Origin: Oceanobacillus sp. Castelsardo | Lineage (GTDB): Bacteria > Bacillota > Bacilli > Bacillales > Amphibacillaceae | NCBI RefSeq assembly: GCF_001659985.1 | Contig: NZ_LYCS01000001.1 | Coordinates: 434,001 to 498,000, forward strand | Reading direction: 5' to 3' | DNA: 64,000 bases | The notes under the pieces: model-generated | Told to the model about the DNA's origin: nothing | What the model saw: only the letters and a program-made list of their open reading frames with translations | The model's database searches: none | Shown here: positions 49,251 through 59,286 of the stretch, piece by piece | Numbering within the stretch: position 1 is the first letter of the stretch | Layout: each line of letters starts with the position of its first letter | Made by a program: the position numbers and the translations under genes

Positions 49251-51119
49251 TTACATAACCCGTTTAAACATCTTTTCTAACTCATAAGTAGAAAAATGAA
49301 CAATAATTGGTCTTCCATGTGGACATGTAAATGGATCTGTCGTACTTCTTAAATCTTCCAATAGACGAAACATTTCATCTTGATTTAAATAATGATTCGC
49401 CTTTATCGATCTTTTACATGACATTAATATAGCCGCATCTTCTCGAATGGATTCGACATTGATTTTTTCCTCATTCATTATTTGTTCAATCATTTCACGA
49501 ATGACCTCTTCTTCAAATCCATTAGGAAACCAATTCGGATGGGATCGAATAATATACGTTTGATTTCCAAAAGCTTCAAAAAATATCCCAACTTTTTCTA
49601 TTTCTTCTTTATATTGTTCGATAAAAAGGGATTCCTGCTTCGAAAATTCAAATGTCATCGGAAGCAATAATTCTTGTAATTCATTGGTAGGCTTCCCTAA
49701 TTTATCTCTAAAAAATTCATATTTAATTCTTTCTTGAGCCGCATGTTGATCAATCATATATAGACCATTTTCATTTTGTGCTAAAATGTATGTTCCTTGT
49801 AACTGACCTATCGGGTACATCATCGGCACCCTTTGTTGGCTGACATTTTCAAATACTATTTCATCAGTAGTATCATCACTTTTAATTCCATCTTCATCTT
49901 CATTTATTTCATAAGTAGAAAGTGTTTCTTCTTGTTGACTATATGAAGTAGATGGCGTGATGTTATCTTTCAACGTAACTTCTTCATCCTCGGTAGGTTT
50001 CTGCCAATTCGTTATATTTTCCCTGACACTATCATTGAATTTTGGCATGGAAGCTGAGCTGCTAAAATCCATGGAATGTTGATAACTTTTTTCTTTTGGT
50101 TTTGGTTTTTGAGTCTCAGTCATTTCTGGAATCAAGGTAATTTCTCTAAATTTATGACGGATAAGTTCTTCTAATTGGGTAAAAAGTTCCTTATCTTTAC
50201 TGAAGCGTACCTCTAGTTTCGTAGGATGTACGTTTACATCAACTAAAATAGGATCCATTGTAATAGACAGTACGACTATTGGTGATCTCCCAATAGGAAG
50301 TAATGTATGATAACCACGTATGATTGCTTGATTCAACGGGATGCTTTTAATGTATCTCCCATTAATCATCGTAGATATATAATTTCTTGACGCTCTAGTT
50401 ATCTCTGGCTTAGCAATAAAACCTTCAATATGAAAATCTAAATTTTCTTCTTGGACCATCAACATGTTTTTCGCCACGTTCATACCGTACACTTGTGAAA
50501 TAACTTGTAGCAAATCTCCAGTACCTGCTGTCTTAAATAGGCCCTTCCCATTATGTGTTGCTTCAAATCGTATATTAGGATGAGAAAGAGCTAATCGATT
50601 TAATAAATCTGTTATATGACCTAATTCTGTATGCAGGCTTTTCATATATTTTAAACGAGCCGGTGTATTAAAGAACAAATCATTTACTGTAATTTCTGTC
50701 CCTTTTCTTGCATCACTTTTCTTTTTGTCAATTTTTTTACCGCCCTCTAGTATTAATTGAATTCCGGCTTTATCTCCTTCAGAAGTTTGAACGGATAATT
50801 TACTTACCGAGGCAATACTAGCAAGTGCTTCCCCACGAAATCCTAGAGTTTTTACATGGAATAGATCACTTTCATTCCTAATTTTACTTGTTGCATGAGG
50901 TAGAAATGCACGCTCTGCATCGGCTTCCGACATTCCTTCCCCATTATCGGTAACTTTAATTTCTTCTAATCCCGCTTCCTTAATATCGACTTTGATCCAT
51001 GTACTGTTTGCATCAATACTATTCTCTACCAATTCCTTTACGACAGAAGCCGGTCTTTCTACCACTTCCCCAGCTGCTATTTTATTTGCTAATGCATCAG
51101 ACATTTGAACAATCTTCAT
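49251..51119 (-). CDS. mutL: DNA mismatch repair protein MutL
   Basis: 622 residues. N-terminal GHKL ATPase: [26 protein letters not shown], and [12 protein letters not shown]. The C-terminal domain has the endonuclease motif [12 protein letters not shown], with [12 protein letters not shown] and CPHGRP as further metal-site parts, as in MutL of bacteria lacking MutH. Downstream of mutS with the two genes 97 bases apart, a gap filled by a small repeat. Confidence 0.97.
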   Translation of the reverse strand: MKIVQMSDALANKIAAGEVVERPASVVKELVENSIDANSTWIKVDIKEAGLEEIKVTDNGEGMSEADAERAFLPHATSKIRNESDLFHVKTLGFRGEALASIASVSKLSVQTSEGDKAGIQLILEGGKKIDKKKSDARKGTEITVNDLFFNTPARLKYMKSLHTELGHITDLLNRLALSHPNIRFEATHNGKGLFKTAGTGDLLQVISQVYGMNVAKNMLMVQEENLDFHIEGFIAKPEITRASRNYISTMINGRYIKSIPLNQAIIRGYHTLLPIGRSPIVVLSITMDPILVDVNVHPTKLEVRFSKDKELFTQLEELIRHKFREITLIPEMTETQKPKPKEKSYQHSMDFSSSASMPKFNDSVRENITNWQKPTEDEEVTLKDNITPSTSYSQQEETLSTYEINEDEDGIKSDDTTDEIVFENVSQQRVPMMYPIGQLQGTYILAQNENGLYMIDQHAAQERIKYEFFRDKLGKPTNELQELLLPMTFEFSKQESLFIEQYKEEIEKVGIFFEAFGNQTYIIRSHPNWFPNGFEEEVIREMIEQIMNEEKINVESIREDAAILMSCKRSIKANHYLNQDEMFRLLEDLRSTTDPFTCPHGRPIIVHFSTYELEKMFKRVM

Positions 51120-51146
51120 TAAGGCAAATTCCTTTCTAACAGTGGT

Positions 51147-51201
51147 TGTTCAAAAAGTCCGGTGAAAATGACACTTGGTACTTCATCCTTCTTTTTGAAC
51201 A
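51147..51201. repeat. Short copy of the GTTCAAAAAG-ended repeat, between mutS and mutL
   Basis: TGTTCAAAAAG and CTTTTTGAACA form perfect 11-bp inverted ends around 33 bases that include TCCGGTGAAAATGACACTT. The inner start matches the larger repeat at 62494 to 62708, of which this looks like an internally deleted copy. Confidence 0.7.
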
Positions 51202-51216
51202 CACACTAATATTTCT

Positions 51217-53802
51217 CTATAGTTTTTTTACTTCTTTTTGTAATTTATATAATTCATTCATTGCATCCATTGGAGTCATATCGAATAAATCAAGCTCTTT
51301 TAAAGCTACTAGTATTTTATTCTCTGATATAGAATTATTTTCTTTCTTCACTATTTCACTAGATTCAGCTTCCTTGAAAAAGGAAAGTTGTCCAGGCTCT
51401 TCATTTACATTAGCAGGTTCTGATTTATCCCCAGCCTCTAAATCTTGTAAAATAACATTCGCTCTATCTATTAAGCCCTCTGGTAAATTAGCTAACTTGG
51501 CAACATGGATTCCGTAACTTTTATCCGCAGCACCTTCATTAATCTGATGTAAAAATACAACATTACCCTCGTATTCTTCTGCACGAACATGAATGTTTTT
51601 TAATCTCGGTAACGTCTTTTCTAAACTAGTTAATTCATGATAATGGGTGGAAAACATTGTTTTTGCATGGATATGATTATGAATATATTCCACAATTGCT
51701 TGTGCCAAGGCCATTCCGTCATACGTACTTGTCCCACGCCCTATTTCATCTAATAAAATTAAACTATTCTCTGTTGCGTTACTAATCGCGTGATTCGTCT
51801 CCAACATTTCAACCATAAACGTACTTTGCCCAGAAACTAAATCATCTGCTGCACCTATTCTGGTAAATATTTGATCAAAAATAAACAGTTTCGCCACGTC
51901 CGCTGGAACAAAACAACCAATTTGAGCCATAATTACCGTTAGAGCAAGCTGACGCATGTACGTACTTTTACCTGACATGTTTGGACCAGTAATTAATAAC
52001 ATGTTCTTTTCTTCATCTAATTGAATATCATTTGGAACATAATTCCCTTCATTCATGACTTGTTCTACAACCGGATGTCGCCCATTCTGTATGAAAAGTT
52101 CTTTTTCATCAAAAATTGGCCGTTTATAATTATTCTTTTCACTCACAGTAGCAAAAGCTTGTAGTACGTCAATTTGACTTACTACCTCTGCGATATGTTG
52201 TAATTCGGGGATATGCTCTTTTATTTCTTCCCTAATTTCTACAAATAATTGATATTCTAAATCTACACTTTTTTCTTCTGCTTCCAAAATTAATTCTTCT
52301 TTTTCTTTTAATTCTGGAGTAATAAATCTTTCTGCATTCGTTAAGGTTTGTTTACGTTCGTATTTTCCTTCGGGCAATAAATGTAAGTTTGCTTTCGTTA
52401 CCTCAATGTAATAGCCGAATACTTTATTAAACCCTATTTTTAACGACTTTATATTCGTTTCTTGTTTTTCTTGTTGCTCCAATTCAGCTATCCATTTCTT
52501 GCCATTCTTAGAAGCATCTCTATAAGAATCAAGTGTCTCGTTATATCCTTCTTTTATAATCGATCCTTCTTTAATAGATATTGGAGGTTCATCTATAATA
52601 CCCTTCTCCAATAAATCTATTATGTGTTCAGGGTAAATTAAACGATTAGCTAGATTTTTAATTTGCTCTTGTTCAAATTGAGTTAAAACTAACTTTAATT
52701 CTGGAATTTTCTCTAATGATTGTTTCAATTGAATTAAATCTCTCGCATTTACATTTCCAAAAGCAATTCGACCTGCTAATCGTTCTAAATCATAGACAGA
52801 TTTCAAAATTTCTCGTATGGAATCTCGTTCCATAAAACTGTTGTAAAAACTTTGTACTACGTCTAATCTATTTTCAATCTGTTGTCGATTTAATAAAGGC
52901 CTTTCCACCCATTTTTTTAACGTTCTAGACCCCATTGCTGTGACCGTTTGATCTAACACCCATAGTAAACTTCCATGTTTACCCTTCTTGATAATCGTTT
53001 CCGTTAATTCTAAGTTTCTCTTAGAATACATATCTAAGGAAAGATGATTGTTTAGTTGGATTACTTCTGCTTTTTTTAAGTGATCAAGCGATCTTTTCTG
53101 AGTATATTGGATATAATTTAATAATCGACTGAATGCTTTCATAAGTTTCTTGTCATTTAGATTTTCGCTTAAATCCCGATATTCCGCATTAAAAGTAACT
53201 TCTTTTTGATAAGACAATGTTACATTTAATTTATCCTGCAATTGCTTTTGTAGATTTTCAGGAAGATTGGATGATATAACAATCTCTTTTATCGGTTGAT
53301 TATAAAGTTCATGAACGACTGCATCCCAACCATTAGTAATCTCTGCAATCCGATTTTCTCCTGTAGATAAGTCATTATAAACAATTACATATGTGCCATC
53401 TTCAAAGTGGGATAGACTAGCAATATAATTATTTTCACCTTCATTTAGCATATTACTTTCCATAACTGTCCCAGGAGTAATCAATTGAACTACCTCTCGT
53501 TTAACCACTCCTTTAGCCGTCTTAGGATCCTCTACTTGCTCACAAATTGCTACTTTATAGCCTTTCTCAATCAATGTCTTAATGTATCCTTCAGCTGAAT
53601 GATAAGGAACGCCGCACATTGGGATTGGTTCGTTTTTTCCGTTACCACGTTTCGTTAACGTAATTTCTAATTCTCTTGCTGCTTTTAATGCATCATCATA
53701 AAACATTTCATAAAAGTCGCCAAGTCTATAAAATAAAAAAGCATCCTTGTAATCTGCCTTTATTTTCATATATTGTTCCATCATTGGTGTCAGCTTAGTC
53801 AT
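51217..53802 (-). CDS. mutS: DNA mismatch repair protein MutS
   Basis: 861 residues. Mismatch-reading GDFYEMF (Phe30, Glu32), connector and lever domains, Walker A GPNMSGKS (606 to 613), Walker [12 protein letters not shown], and STHYHELT. C-terminal helices end in [20 protein letters not shown], a tetramer tail. Start ATG with GGAGG. Confidence 0.97.
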   Translation of the reverse strand: MTKLTPMMEQYMKIKADYKDAFLFYRLGDFYEMFYDDALKAARELEITLTKRGNGKNEPIPMCGVPYHSAEGYIKTLIEKGYKVAICEQVEDPKTAKGVVKREVVQLITPGTVMESNMLNEGENNYIASLSHFEDGTYVIVYNDLSTGENRIAEITNGWDAVVHELYNQPIKEIVISSNLPENLQKQLQDKLNVTLSYQKEVTFNAEYRDLSENLNDKKLMKAFSRLLNYIQYTQKRSLDHLKKAEVIQLNNHLSLDMYSKRNLELTETIIKKGKHGSLLWVLDQTVTAMGSRTLKKWVERPLLNRQQIENRLDVVQSFYNSFMERDSIREILKSVYDLERLAGRIAFGNVNARDLIQLKQSLEKIPELKLVLTQFEQEQIKNLANRLIYPEHIIDLLEKGIIDEPPISIKEGSIIKEGYNETLDSYRDASKNGKKWIAELEQQEKQETNIKSLKIGFNKVFGYYIEVTKANLHLLPEGKYERKQTLTNAERFITPELKEKEELILEAEEKSVDLEYQLFVEIREEIKEHIPELQHIAEVVSQIDVLQAFATVSEKNNYKRPIFDEKELFIQNGRHPVVEQVMNEGNYVPNDIQLDEEKNMLLITGPNMSGKSTYMRQLALTVIMAQIGCFVPADVAKLFIFDQIFTRIGAADDLVSGQSTFMVEMLETNHAISNATENSLILLDEIGRGTSTYDGMALAQAIVEYIHNHIHAKTMFSTHYHELTSLEKTLPRLKNIHVRAEEYEGNVVFLHQINEGAADKSYGIHVAKLANLPEGLIDRANVILQDLEAGDKSEPANVNEEPGQLSFFKEAESSEIVKKENNSISENKILVALKELDLFDMTPMDAMNELYKLQKEVKKL

Positions 53803-53837
53803 ATAAATCCTCCAAAAAACCGATATTTACTACAAAT

Positions 53838-53846
53838 ATTATAGCA
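53838..53846 (-). promoter_or_regulatory. mutSL extended -10 promoter
   Basis: TGCTATAAT on the minus strand, 36 bases upstream of the mutS start, matches the extended -10 consensus. The -35 (TTGTCG, about 19 bases up) is weak. Confidence 0.6.
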
Positions 53847-53916
53847 TAAATATGAGTTAATTCGACAAAGCACTCAAATCTAGAAAAATTAGAAAAACTT
53901 TACTTCACACCGAACA

Positions 53917-53948
53917 AAAAATACGAGAGAAAAGTTCTCTCGTATTTT
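53917..53948 (-). terminator. cotE terminator
   Basis: 14-bp stem AAAATACGAGAGAA/TTCTCTCGTATTTT with a 3-base loop, followed by TTTTTTGTTC on the minus strand, directly beyond the cotE stop. Confidence 0.9.
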
Positions 53949-53951
53949 CAC

Positions 53952-54524
53952 CTAATCTTTTTTATTTAAAAAGTTCGGTTTTACATTTTCTAATTCATCA
54001 TCTGTTACTTTATAGTCCCATGAATCATCAACATCATAATCATCATGATCGTGACTCCATTTAGGATCTACTTTAACAAATAACTTTGTCTCACCAATCA
54101 CTTGCACAAGAAACTCACGCTCCACCTCAACGACAATTTTGTGACCTTTGTTTGTAATTTTGCATTCTAGGCAATTAGGCTGTTGTACCACTTTAGCTAA
54201 AACATCACATTCATCACTAAGCATATTTTCATCTTTAATGGAAAGTGGAATGATATCTGTATACGTTACTCTTTCTGTAACAACTTCTGTTTTCGTATTA
54301 TCATTATACGAATACCACACGTTGATATCATAGCTTCCTGTTATTTCAACCGTATCCTCTGATTTTTGTTTTGCATTATATAAATGGTTGATAACCCAGC
54401 ATCCTAAAATACTTGAAGGTCTATGTGATGGGGTAATGGAATGTGAGTCTTGTGTGAATTTACGCCCTTTTCCAATAACTGCTTTCGTAATAATCTGTCT
54501 GTAGTCTTTATCAAGAAAAGTCAT
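53952..54524 (-). CDS. cotE: Outer spore coat morphogenetic protein CotE
   Basis: 190 residues. Starts [20 protein letters not shown], with [20 protein letters not shown] and [19 protein letters not shown], all signatures of CotE; the acidic His/Asp-rich end ([16 protein letters not shown]) is typical. Needed for assembly of the outer coat around the forespore. Upstream of mutS as in B. subtilis. Confidence 0.96.
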   Translation of the reverse strand: MTFLDKDYRQIITKAVIGKGRKFTQDSHSITPSHRPSSILGCWVINHLYNAKQKSEDTVEITGSYDINVWYSYNDNTKTEVVTERVTYTDIIPLSIKDENMLSDECDVLAKVVQQPNCLECKITNKGHKIVVEVEREFLVQVIGETKLFVKVDPKWSHDHDDYDVDDSWDYKVTDDELENVKPNFLNKKD

Positions 54525-54715
54525 AATTACTCTTACCTCCTCTTATTTCATTGTCATTTTATGCAAGACAAATACCTAAAGTGCATAGAAAGCTTGGTTA
54601 TTATTTATCGGCTTTTAAATCAACACATATTTATGTATCCGCATATTGGGAACTTTAGCGTTTTTTAAGCAATTTAAAGAAATATCTAATATCAATGAAA
54701 TATATCTATGGAATG

Positions 54716-54740
54716 AGCCCCGTCTTTCCGCGCCGGGGCT
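54716..54740. other. GC-rich hairpin in the intergenic region before cotE
   Basis: AGCCCCG/CGGGGCT with an 11-base loop in an otherwise AT-rich gap (54525 to 54760). No U-run follows on either strand. Lies 21 bases after the Cys/His-rich gene and may end its transcript weakly; the rest of the gap shows nothing I can name. Confidence 0.45.
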
Positions 54741-54760
54741 TCATCCAAACTATCTTATTT

Positions 54761-54961
54761 TCAGTAATATTTATTGCAGCAATAACAAAATTCCTTTTTA
54801 TGCTTCTTCTTACATCTATAAATTGGTCCACAGTGATCATCATGATGTTTATGCTCTTTGCATTTATTATGGTGATGTTCTTTTTTACAGCAAGAACGAT
54901 GATGATGTTCTTTCTTGCAACAAGAATGATGATGCTGTTTACATTGGTCGTGACAACACAT
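54761..54961 (-). CDS. Cys/His-rich small protein, probable spore or metal-binding protein
   Basis: 66 residues with a strong GGGAGGAAAATTT ribosome site. MCCHDQCKQHHHSCCKKEHH then HRSCCKKEHHHNKCKEHKHH: three imperfect copies of CCKKEHHH. In all 12 Cys and 14 His, many Lys. It probably binds Zn, Cu or Ni, or forms disulfide/His networks. Located between cotE and ymcA in a sporulation locus, so a coat role is an obvious idea, but not shown. Plus-strand frames over the same bases have no ribosome site. Confidence 0.7.
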   Translation of the reverse strand: MCCHDQCKQHHHSCCKKEHHHRSCCKKEHHHNKCKEHKHHDDHCGPIYRCKKKHKKEFCYCCNKYY

Positions 54962-55061
54962 AAATTTTCCTCCCTTCTTACTATTAGCATACGTATATAA
55001 GAAGAGAGAGATTGGACTAGTCTCGTAGTTATTTAAATCATTTTTTAAGTCCTCCAGCTAC

Positions 55062-55110
55062 CACTTCACATAAAGTGAAACTTGAATCAGTGGGATCTTA
55101 TAGCCAGTTA
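55062..55110. repeat. Fragment related to the hflX-spoVK repeat
   Basis: CACTT and AAGTG flank ACATA at 55062; then AAGTGAAACTTGAATCAGTG resembles AATGAAACTCATTCAGTG at 46058 to 46075. What follows differs. Looks like the end of a decayed copy. Confidence 0.4.
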
Positions 55111-55150
55111 ACCTGCGATAAATTAAAAGAAGCAACAGTTCAAAACACTG

Positions 55151-55396
55151 TTACTCCTTATCTGTTTTCTGTGAAATGTTTTTGCTACCACTATACAACC
55201 CTGTTGCTGACAAACCAAGCATTAATCCAATAATAATTCTTTGCTTTACTTCTGCATCGATATAAAATATTCCAAATAGTAAACCGACAACTAAAGCTAT
55301 AAAAGGTGAATACTTTATAGGTACCCCACTCCGCTTAAATAACTCAACAACCCCTAGTATAAGTGGAATAATCGCAATATCATAAATTTCAAACAA
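55151..55396 (-). CDS. Holin-like small membrane protein
   Basis: TTG at 55396 is eight bases after AGGAGG; an upstream GTG lies in the ribosome site. 81 residues, FEIYDIAIIPLILGVVELFK then YSPFIALVVGLLFGIFYI and IIIGLMLGLSATGLYSGSKN: two or three membrane helices and a charged end. The GLMLGLSATGLYSGxK pattern and size match the small phage holin 5-type family. It is not within a phage cluster here. Function unknown, possibly domesticated. Confidence 0.65.
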   Translation of the reverse strand: MFEIYDIAIIPLILGVVELFKRSGVPIKYSPFIALVVGLLFGIFYIDAEVKQRIIIGLMLGLSATGLYSGSKNISQKTDKE

Positions 55397-55591
55397 TGTA
55401 TACACCTCCTAAAATATGTTCTTTATATAATATTCAATCAACAAATTTTTGTATGGACAGGTAAATAAAATTGAATACCTAGGTGGTCATCTATCATTGG
55501 TAATCAAAATGTCATACTTGCTACTAAATCTTTCATATCATTCTGATTATCGATTGCCAAAATATCAATACAATTTGTTTAAATTCTTCAC

Positions 55592-55631
55592 ATAAAAAAA
55601 CCAAGCAAAATTAATTTTGCTTGGTTTTTTT
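55592..55631. terminator. Bidirectional terminator after ymcA
   Basis: Perfect inverted repeat AACCAAGCAAAATT/AATTTTGCTTGGTT with A and T runs at both sides, active in either direction. The 190 bases to its left show no gene. Confidence 0.9.
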
Positions 55632-55632
55632 A

Positions 55633-56061
55633 TTAATGAGAGCAACCTATTTTATTTTTTGATTTCGAACCTGTCTCCCCTGATAAAACATCTCCACCAG
55701 TTGATTCGATTACACGGTTCGTTACCTCTCTAGCAATAGTTCCTGAAACAAGTTGTAAAACGTCATTTACTACAATTTGCGTTTCTTTAAATTCCTGAAC
55801 TACGGGAATTTCGTCAATTTCATTTTGTAAACGCTCAATTTCTTCATCAACTTTTTTTAACGCTTCATGCTTTCCATATGCTTGAAAATTTACTGCTTGT
55901 TTTTGTAACGTTTTTATTTTTTGAATTAACTTCTGTACTTTTTGATTTTCGTTTAATTTAGCTTCTACTTGCTTAAATCTTTCTATTTCATCAGTGCTTG
56001 AAAGCATTTCAGCTAATCTTTTCGCTTCATCTAGTACATCTTTACGTGTGTAGGTAGCCAC
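55633..56061 (-). CDS. ymcA: RicA/YmcA family protein
   Basis: 142 residues, GTG start. Coiled helical YlbF/YmcA domain: IERFKQVEAKLNENQKVQKL, KTLQKQAVNFQAYGKHEALK. The C-terminus ends KNKIGCSH, with a conserved Cys used in the RicA-RicF-RicT Fe-S complex. In B. subtilis this complex works with RNase Y in RNA processing and promotes sporulation, biofilm and competence. Directly behind miaB (2-base gap). Confidence 0.93.
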   Translation of the reverse strand: MATYTRKDVLDEAKRLAEMLSSTDEIERFKQVEAKLNENQKVQKLIQKIKTLQKQAVNFQAYGKHEALKKVDEEIERLQNEIDEIPVVQEFKETQIVVNDVLQLVSGTIAREVTNRVIESTGGDVLSGETGSKSKNKIGCSH

Positions 56062-56062
56062 A

Positions 56063-57637
56063 TTAGTTCACCTCAATTGTATTTTCCACCATTATACCAT
56101 CTAACGACCAAGTTTTGGCTTCCGTAATTTTAACCTCAACAATCTTACCAATTGAAGATTTCGGACCTTTAAAGTTTACTAATTTATTCTTTTCTGTATA
56201 TCCCGCCAATACGTCAGGGTCCTTTTTACTTTCCCCTTCAACTAGAACCTTCACTACTTTATCTTTGTAAGTCTTCATGGATTCTGCTGCTTGTTTATTA
56301 ACTAATTCATTTAAACGGTATAGACGTTGTTTTTTCACTTCTTCCGGTATATCATCTTTCTTACGCGCTGCTGGTGTTCCTTCACGTGGAGAATAAATAA
56401 AGGTATAAGCAGCCTCAAACCCTACTTCTTCCACTAACGACATCGTTTCCTCAAATTGTTCATCTGTCTCATTAGGGAAACCAACAATGATATCTGTTGT
56501 AAGTGTTGCGTTTGGGATTGCTTTGCGTATTTTACATACTAATTCTAAGTATTCTTCACGGGTATATTTACGGTTCATTTTCTTCAATACTTCACTGCTT
56601 CCAGATTGAACTGGAAGATGAATATGATCAAGAAGGTTGCCTCCCTGAGCTAGCACTTCAATTAAGTGATCATCAAAGTCTCTCGGATGGGAAGTAGTAA
56701 ACCGCACTCTCGGAATATCAATCTTATGGATGTCATTCATTAAGTCACCAAATGTATAATCTATATCTTCAAAGTCTTTTCCATACGCATTTACATTTTG
56801 GCCTAGTAATGTAACTTCTTGATACCCCTGCGCAACTAAATGACGAACTTCTTGAATAATGTCTTCTGGACGACGACTTCTCTCTTTACCACGCGTCATT
56901 GGAACGATACAATATGTACAGAATTTATCACATCCATACATAATATTAACCCAAGCCTTAATTTTACCTTTTCTTACTTTAGGAAGGTTTTCAATAATAT
57001 CGCCTTCTTTAGACCAAACTTCAACAACCTGTTCTTTCCCGAACATTGCCCCTTTAACTAGGTCTGGTAAGCGATGGATATTGTGTGTTCCAAAGATTAA
57101 ATCAACATGGGGATGTTTTTTCATGATGCGATTTACAACCGACTCTTCTTGTGACATACAGCCACATACACCAAGAATTACATCCGGTTTTTCCAATTTT
57201 AGTGGTTTTAAATGCCCAATTTCTCCGAATACTTTATTTTCAGCATTTTCACGAATTGCACATGTATTTAATAGAATAATATCAGCTTCATTTGTTTCAG
57301 AAGTAGATTCATATCCCATTTCATTTAAAATACCGGCCATCACTTCGGTATCATGTTCATTCATTTGACACCCATATGTACGTATAAGGAATTTTTTACC
57401 TTTTCCAATCGTTTTCATATCCTCTGGAATAGAAAAGTCATAGTGAAATTTAACGTCTTCTTTAAAACGTTTTCTGGCTTTTTTTATATCAGGAGGCTGG
57501 TAACTTTTATGAAAGTATTTCGCTATCATTTCTTCACTTGTAGTGTTTTTAATGCGTTCTATATTGTCGTGATTACTATTTTCTACTGAATCTACTTGTT
57601 TTATTTGTGCTTGTTCTTTACGTTGTTCTTCATTCAT
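56063..57637 (-). CDS. miaB: tRNA methylthiotransferase MiaB
   Basis: 524 residues. UPF0004 N-terminal cluster Cys90, Cys126 and Cys160 ([25 protein letters not shown]); radical-SAM cluster Cys236, Cys240, Cys243 (GCDKFCTYC); TRAM domain at the end. Adds a methylthio group to i6A37 of tRNA after MiaA. The N-terminal 80 residues are a little longer than in E. coli, usual for Bacilli. Confidence 0.96.
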   Translation of the reverse strand: MNEEQRKEQAQIKQVDSVENSNHDNIERIKNTTSEEMIAKYFHKSYQPPDIKKARKRFKEDVKFHYDFSIPEDMKTIGKGKKFLIRTYGCQMNEHDTEVMAGILNEMGYESTSETNEADIILLNTCAIRENAENKVFGEIGHLKPLKLEKPDVILGVCGCMSQEESVVNRIMKKHPHVDLIFGTHNIHRLPDLVKGAMFGKEQVVEVWSKEGDIIENLPKVRKGKIKAWVNIMYGCDKFCTYCIVPMTRGKERSRRPEDIIQEVRHLVAQGYQEVTLLGQNVNAYGKDFEDIDYTFGDLMNDIHKIDIPRVRFTTSHPRDFDDHLIEVLAQGGNLLDHIHLPVQSGSSEVLKKMNRKYTREEYLELVCKIRKAIPNATLTTDIIVGFPNETDEQFEETMSLVEEVGFEAAYTFIYSPREGTPAARKKDDIPEEVKKQRLYRLNELVNKQAAESMKTYKDKVVKVLVEGESKKDPDVLAGYTEKNKLVNFKGPKSSIGKIVEVKITEAKTWSLDGIMVENTIEVN

Positions 57638-57736
57638 AATGATACTCCTTTCATAGGAAATAAATATACATAAGTTTACAATTTTACAGTATAACCCTTA
57701 TTATTAAATTTAACAATAATAAGTCCGATGAGCAAA

Positions 57737-57774
57737 TAAAAAACCCCCCCTAAATTCTAAGTAAGGGAGGGTTT
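57737..57774 (-). terminator. spoVS terminator
   Basis: AAACCCTCCCT pairs with AGGGGGGGTTT; the minus strand continues TTTTTATTTGC. It ends the spoVS gene before miaB. Confidence 0.85.
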
Positions 57775-57784
57775 AAAAAGACCT

Positions 57785-58045
57785 TTATCTAGGTTCTACA
57801 ATTAGTTTAATCGCAGTTCTTTCTTCATTGTCAATCATAATATCTGTAAAAGCTGGGATACAAATTAAATCCACTCCACTTGGTGCGACAAATCCTCTTG
57901 CTATAGCTACAGCTTTCACTGCTTGATTAAGAGCACCTGCTCCAATAGCTTGAATCTCCGCTGTACCACGTTCTCTTAAAACATTTGCAAGTGCACCTGC
58001 TACTGAATTTGGACTTGATTTCGCTGAAACTTTTAATACTTCCAT
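57785..58045 (-). CDS. spoVS: Stage V sporulation protein S
   Basis: 86 residues from ATG 58045 with AGGAGG, the same size as in B. subtilis. MEVLKVSAKSSPNSVAGALA and GAGALNQAVKAVAIARGFVA, the Alba-like SpoVS fold. Needed for progression beyond stage V; affects septation. A further upstream start would include the ribosome site. Confidence 0.97.
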   Translation of the reverse strand: MEVLKVSAKSSPNSVAGALANVLRERGTAEIQAIGAGALNQAVKAVAIARGFVAPSGVDLICIPAFTDIMIDNEERTAIKLIVEPR

Positions 58046-58251
58046 GACTAGTACCTCCTTCATTTGCTATTATAGTTCTACTGATACTATATTCGTGGAG
58101 ATGTTAGCTTATTCCCTATTATGCATCAATTTTTCAAAAGATTCAATAAACCACTTTAGGAATACCGATAAAATGTACGATAGAAGCATATTTCTTAGGC
58201 AGTAAGGAAAGTATAAAATCTTTCCCGTCTGCATAAGTGCAACTAAGACAT

Positions 58252-58277
58252 CGCCAAAAGGCTTGGCGAATGCCAAG
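58252..58277 (-). terminator. Possible ymdB terminator
   Basis: CTTGGCA/TGCCAAG-type stem on the minus strand with CCTTTTGG after it. Weak U-tract. The 210-base gap to spoVS has no other feature that I see. Confidence 0.45.
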
Positions 58278-58281
58278 TTTT

Positions 58282-59079
58282 CTAACCGAAGAATGGATGA
58301 TCTTCATTAATTAAAATACGTTCAACATTCGTTGCTTTACCGCTCTGATTGTCTATTGTGATTACTACTGCTCCTAGCTGGGTCCTTCCGTTTTTCGTTA
58401 CTTCAAAACGGACAGGTAACGATGTTAAAAACCGTTTTATAACCGCATCTCTATCCACACCTAAAATTCCGTCGTATGGGCCTGTCATTCCTACATCAGT
58501 AATATATGCAGTACCTTCTGGCAAAATGCGTTCATCTGCGGTTTGTGTATGTGTATGCGTACCTACAACCGCACTTGCACGTCCATTCACATACCAACCA
58601 ATAGCCTGCTTCTCACTTGTTGCTTCCGCATGGAAATCTATAAATATAATATTAGTCCTTTTCTTGGCTTCCTCTATTAATTCGTCTACTTTTAAAAACG
58701 GATCATCAATTGCTGGTAAAAAAGTCCTTCCTTGTAAATTTATGATAGCAACTTCTACCCCATTTACATTAATATAGATGATCCCTTTACCAGGTGTACC
58801 TTTAGGAAAATTAGCTGGACGAATCATATATTTTGCATCGTCAATAAACTCAAATATTTCTTTTTTATCCCAGGTATGATTTCCCATCGTTATTACTTGG
58901 GCACCCCACTCCATAAATTGTTTATATATTTTTTCTGTAATACCTTTTCCTGAAGCAGCATTTTCGCCATTTATAATAGTTAAATGCGGGCGGTACTTTT
59001 CTTTTAATTTAGGTAAATATTCTTTAACCATTTCTCTCCCTGGAGATCCTACGACATCACCTATAAACAATATTTTCAT
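58282..59079 (-). CDS. ymdB: YmdB phosphodiesterase
   Basis: 265 residues from MKILFIGDVVGSPGREMV. Metallophosphoesterase motifs: GDVVGSPGR, GENAASGKG, GNHTWDKKE, DFHAEATSEK and GTHTHTQTAD. Hydrolyses 2',3'-cyclic nucleotides; in B. subtilis it affects biofilm and motility switching. Next to rny, as expected. Confidence 0.95.
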   Translation of the reverse strand: MKILFIGDVVGSPGREMVKEYLPKLKEKYRPHLTIINGENAASGKGITEKIYKQFMEWGAQVITMGNHTWDKKEIFEFIDDAKYMIRPANFPKGTPGKGIIYINVNGVEVAIINLQGRTFLPAIDDPFLKVDELIEEAKKRTNIIFIDFHAEATSEKQAIGWYVNGRASAVVGTHTHTQTADERILPEGTAYITDVGMTGPYDGILGVDRDAVIKRFLTSLPVRFEVTKNGRTQLGAVVITIDNQSGKATNVERILINEDHPFFG

Positions 59080-59247
59080 TCTTATCATCCTATCCTTTAT
59101 AATATGTATAGTTTTCCATAATCATTTTCCATTGTCAAAATCTTTATTAATACTTTTGTTAAGAAAAGGCGCTGGAGCCGGATGTGGCAATTTCGCGAAT
59201 TAGTTATTAACAAGTAGTTATTTTTATAATTTCCCAAACGAAAATAA

Positions 59248-59286
59248 AAAACAAAAGTAGCCAGTTAAGTTGGCTACTTTTGTTAT
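59248..59286 (-). terminator. rny terminator
   Basis: AACAAAAGTAGCCA/TGGCTACTTTTGTT stem covering the rny stop; then TTTTTTATTTTC on the minus strand. Confidence 0.9.

Noticed and set aside
53821-53850. CCGATATTTACT upstream of mutS resembling the core of the early-region units
   Set aside because: Opposite orientation relative to its TATAAT and no hairpin behind it; probably chance.
54646-55000. Plus-strand frames of about 100 codons over the Cys/His-rich gene
   Set aside because: No ribosome site; the minus-strand frame has a strong one and an ordered repeat structure.
56859-57368. 169-codon plus-strand frame within miaB
   Set aside because: Antisense of the conserved radical-SAM gene.
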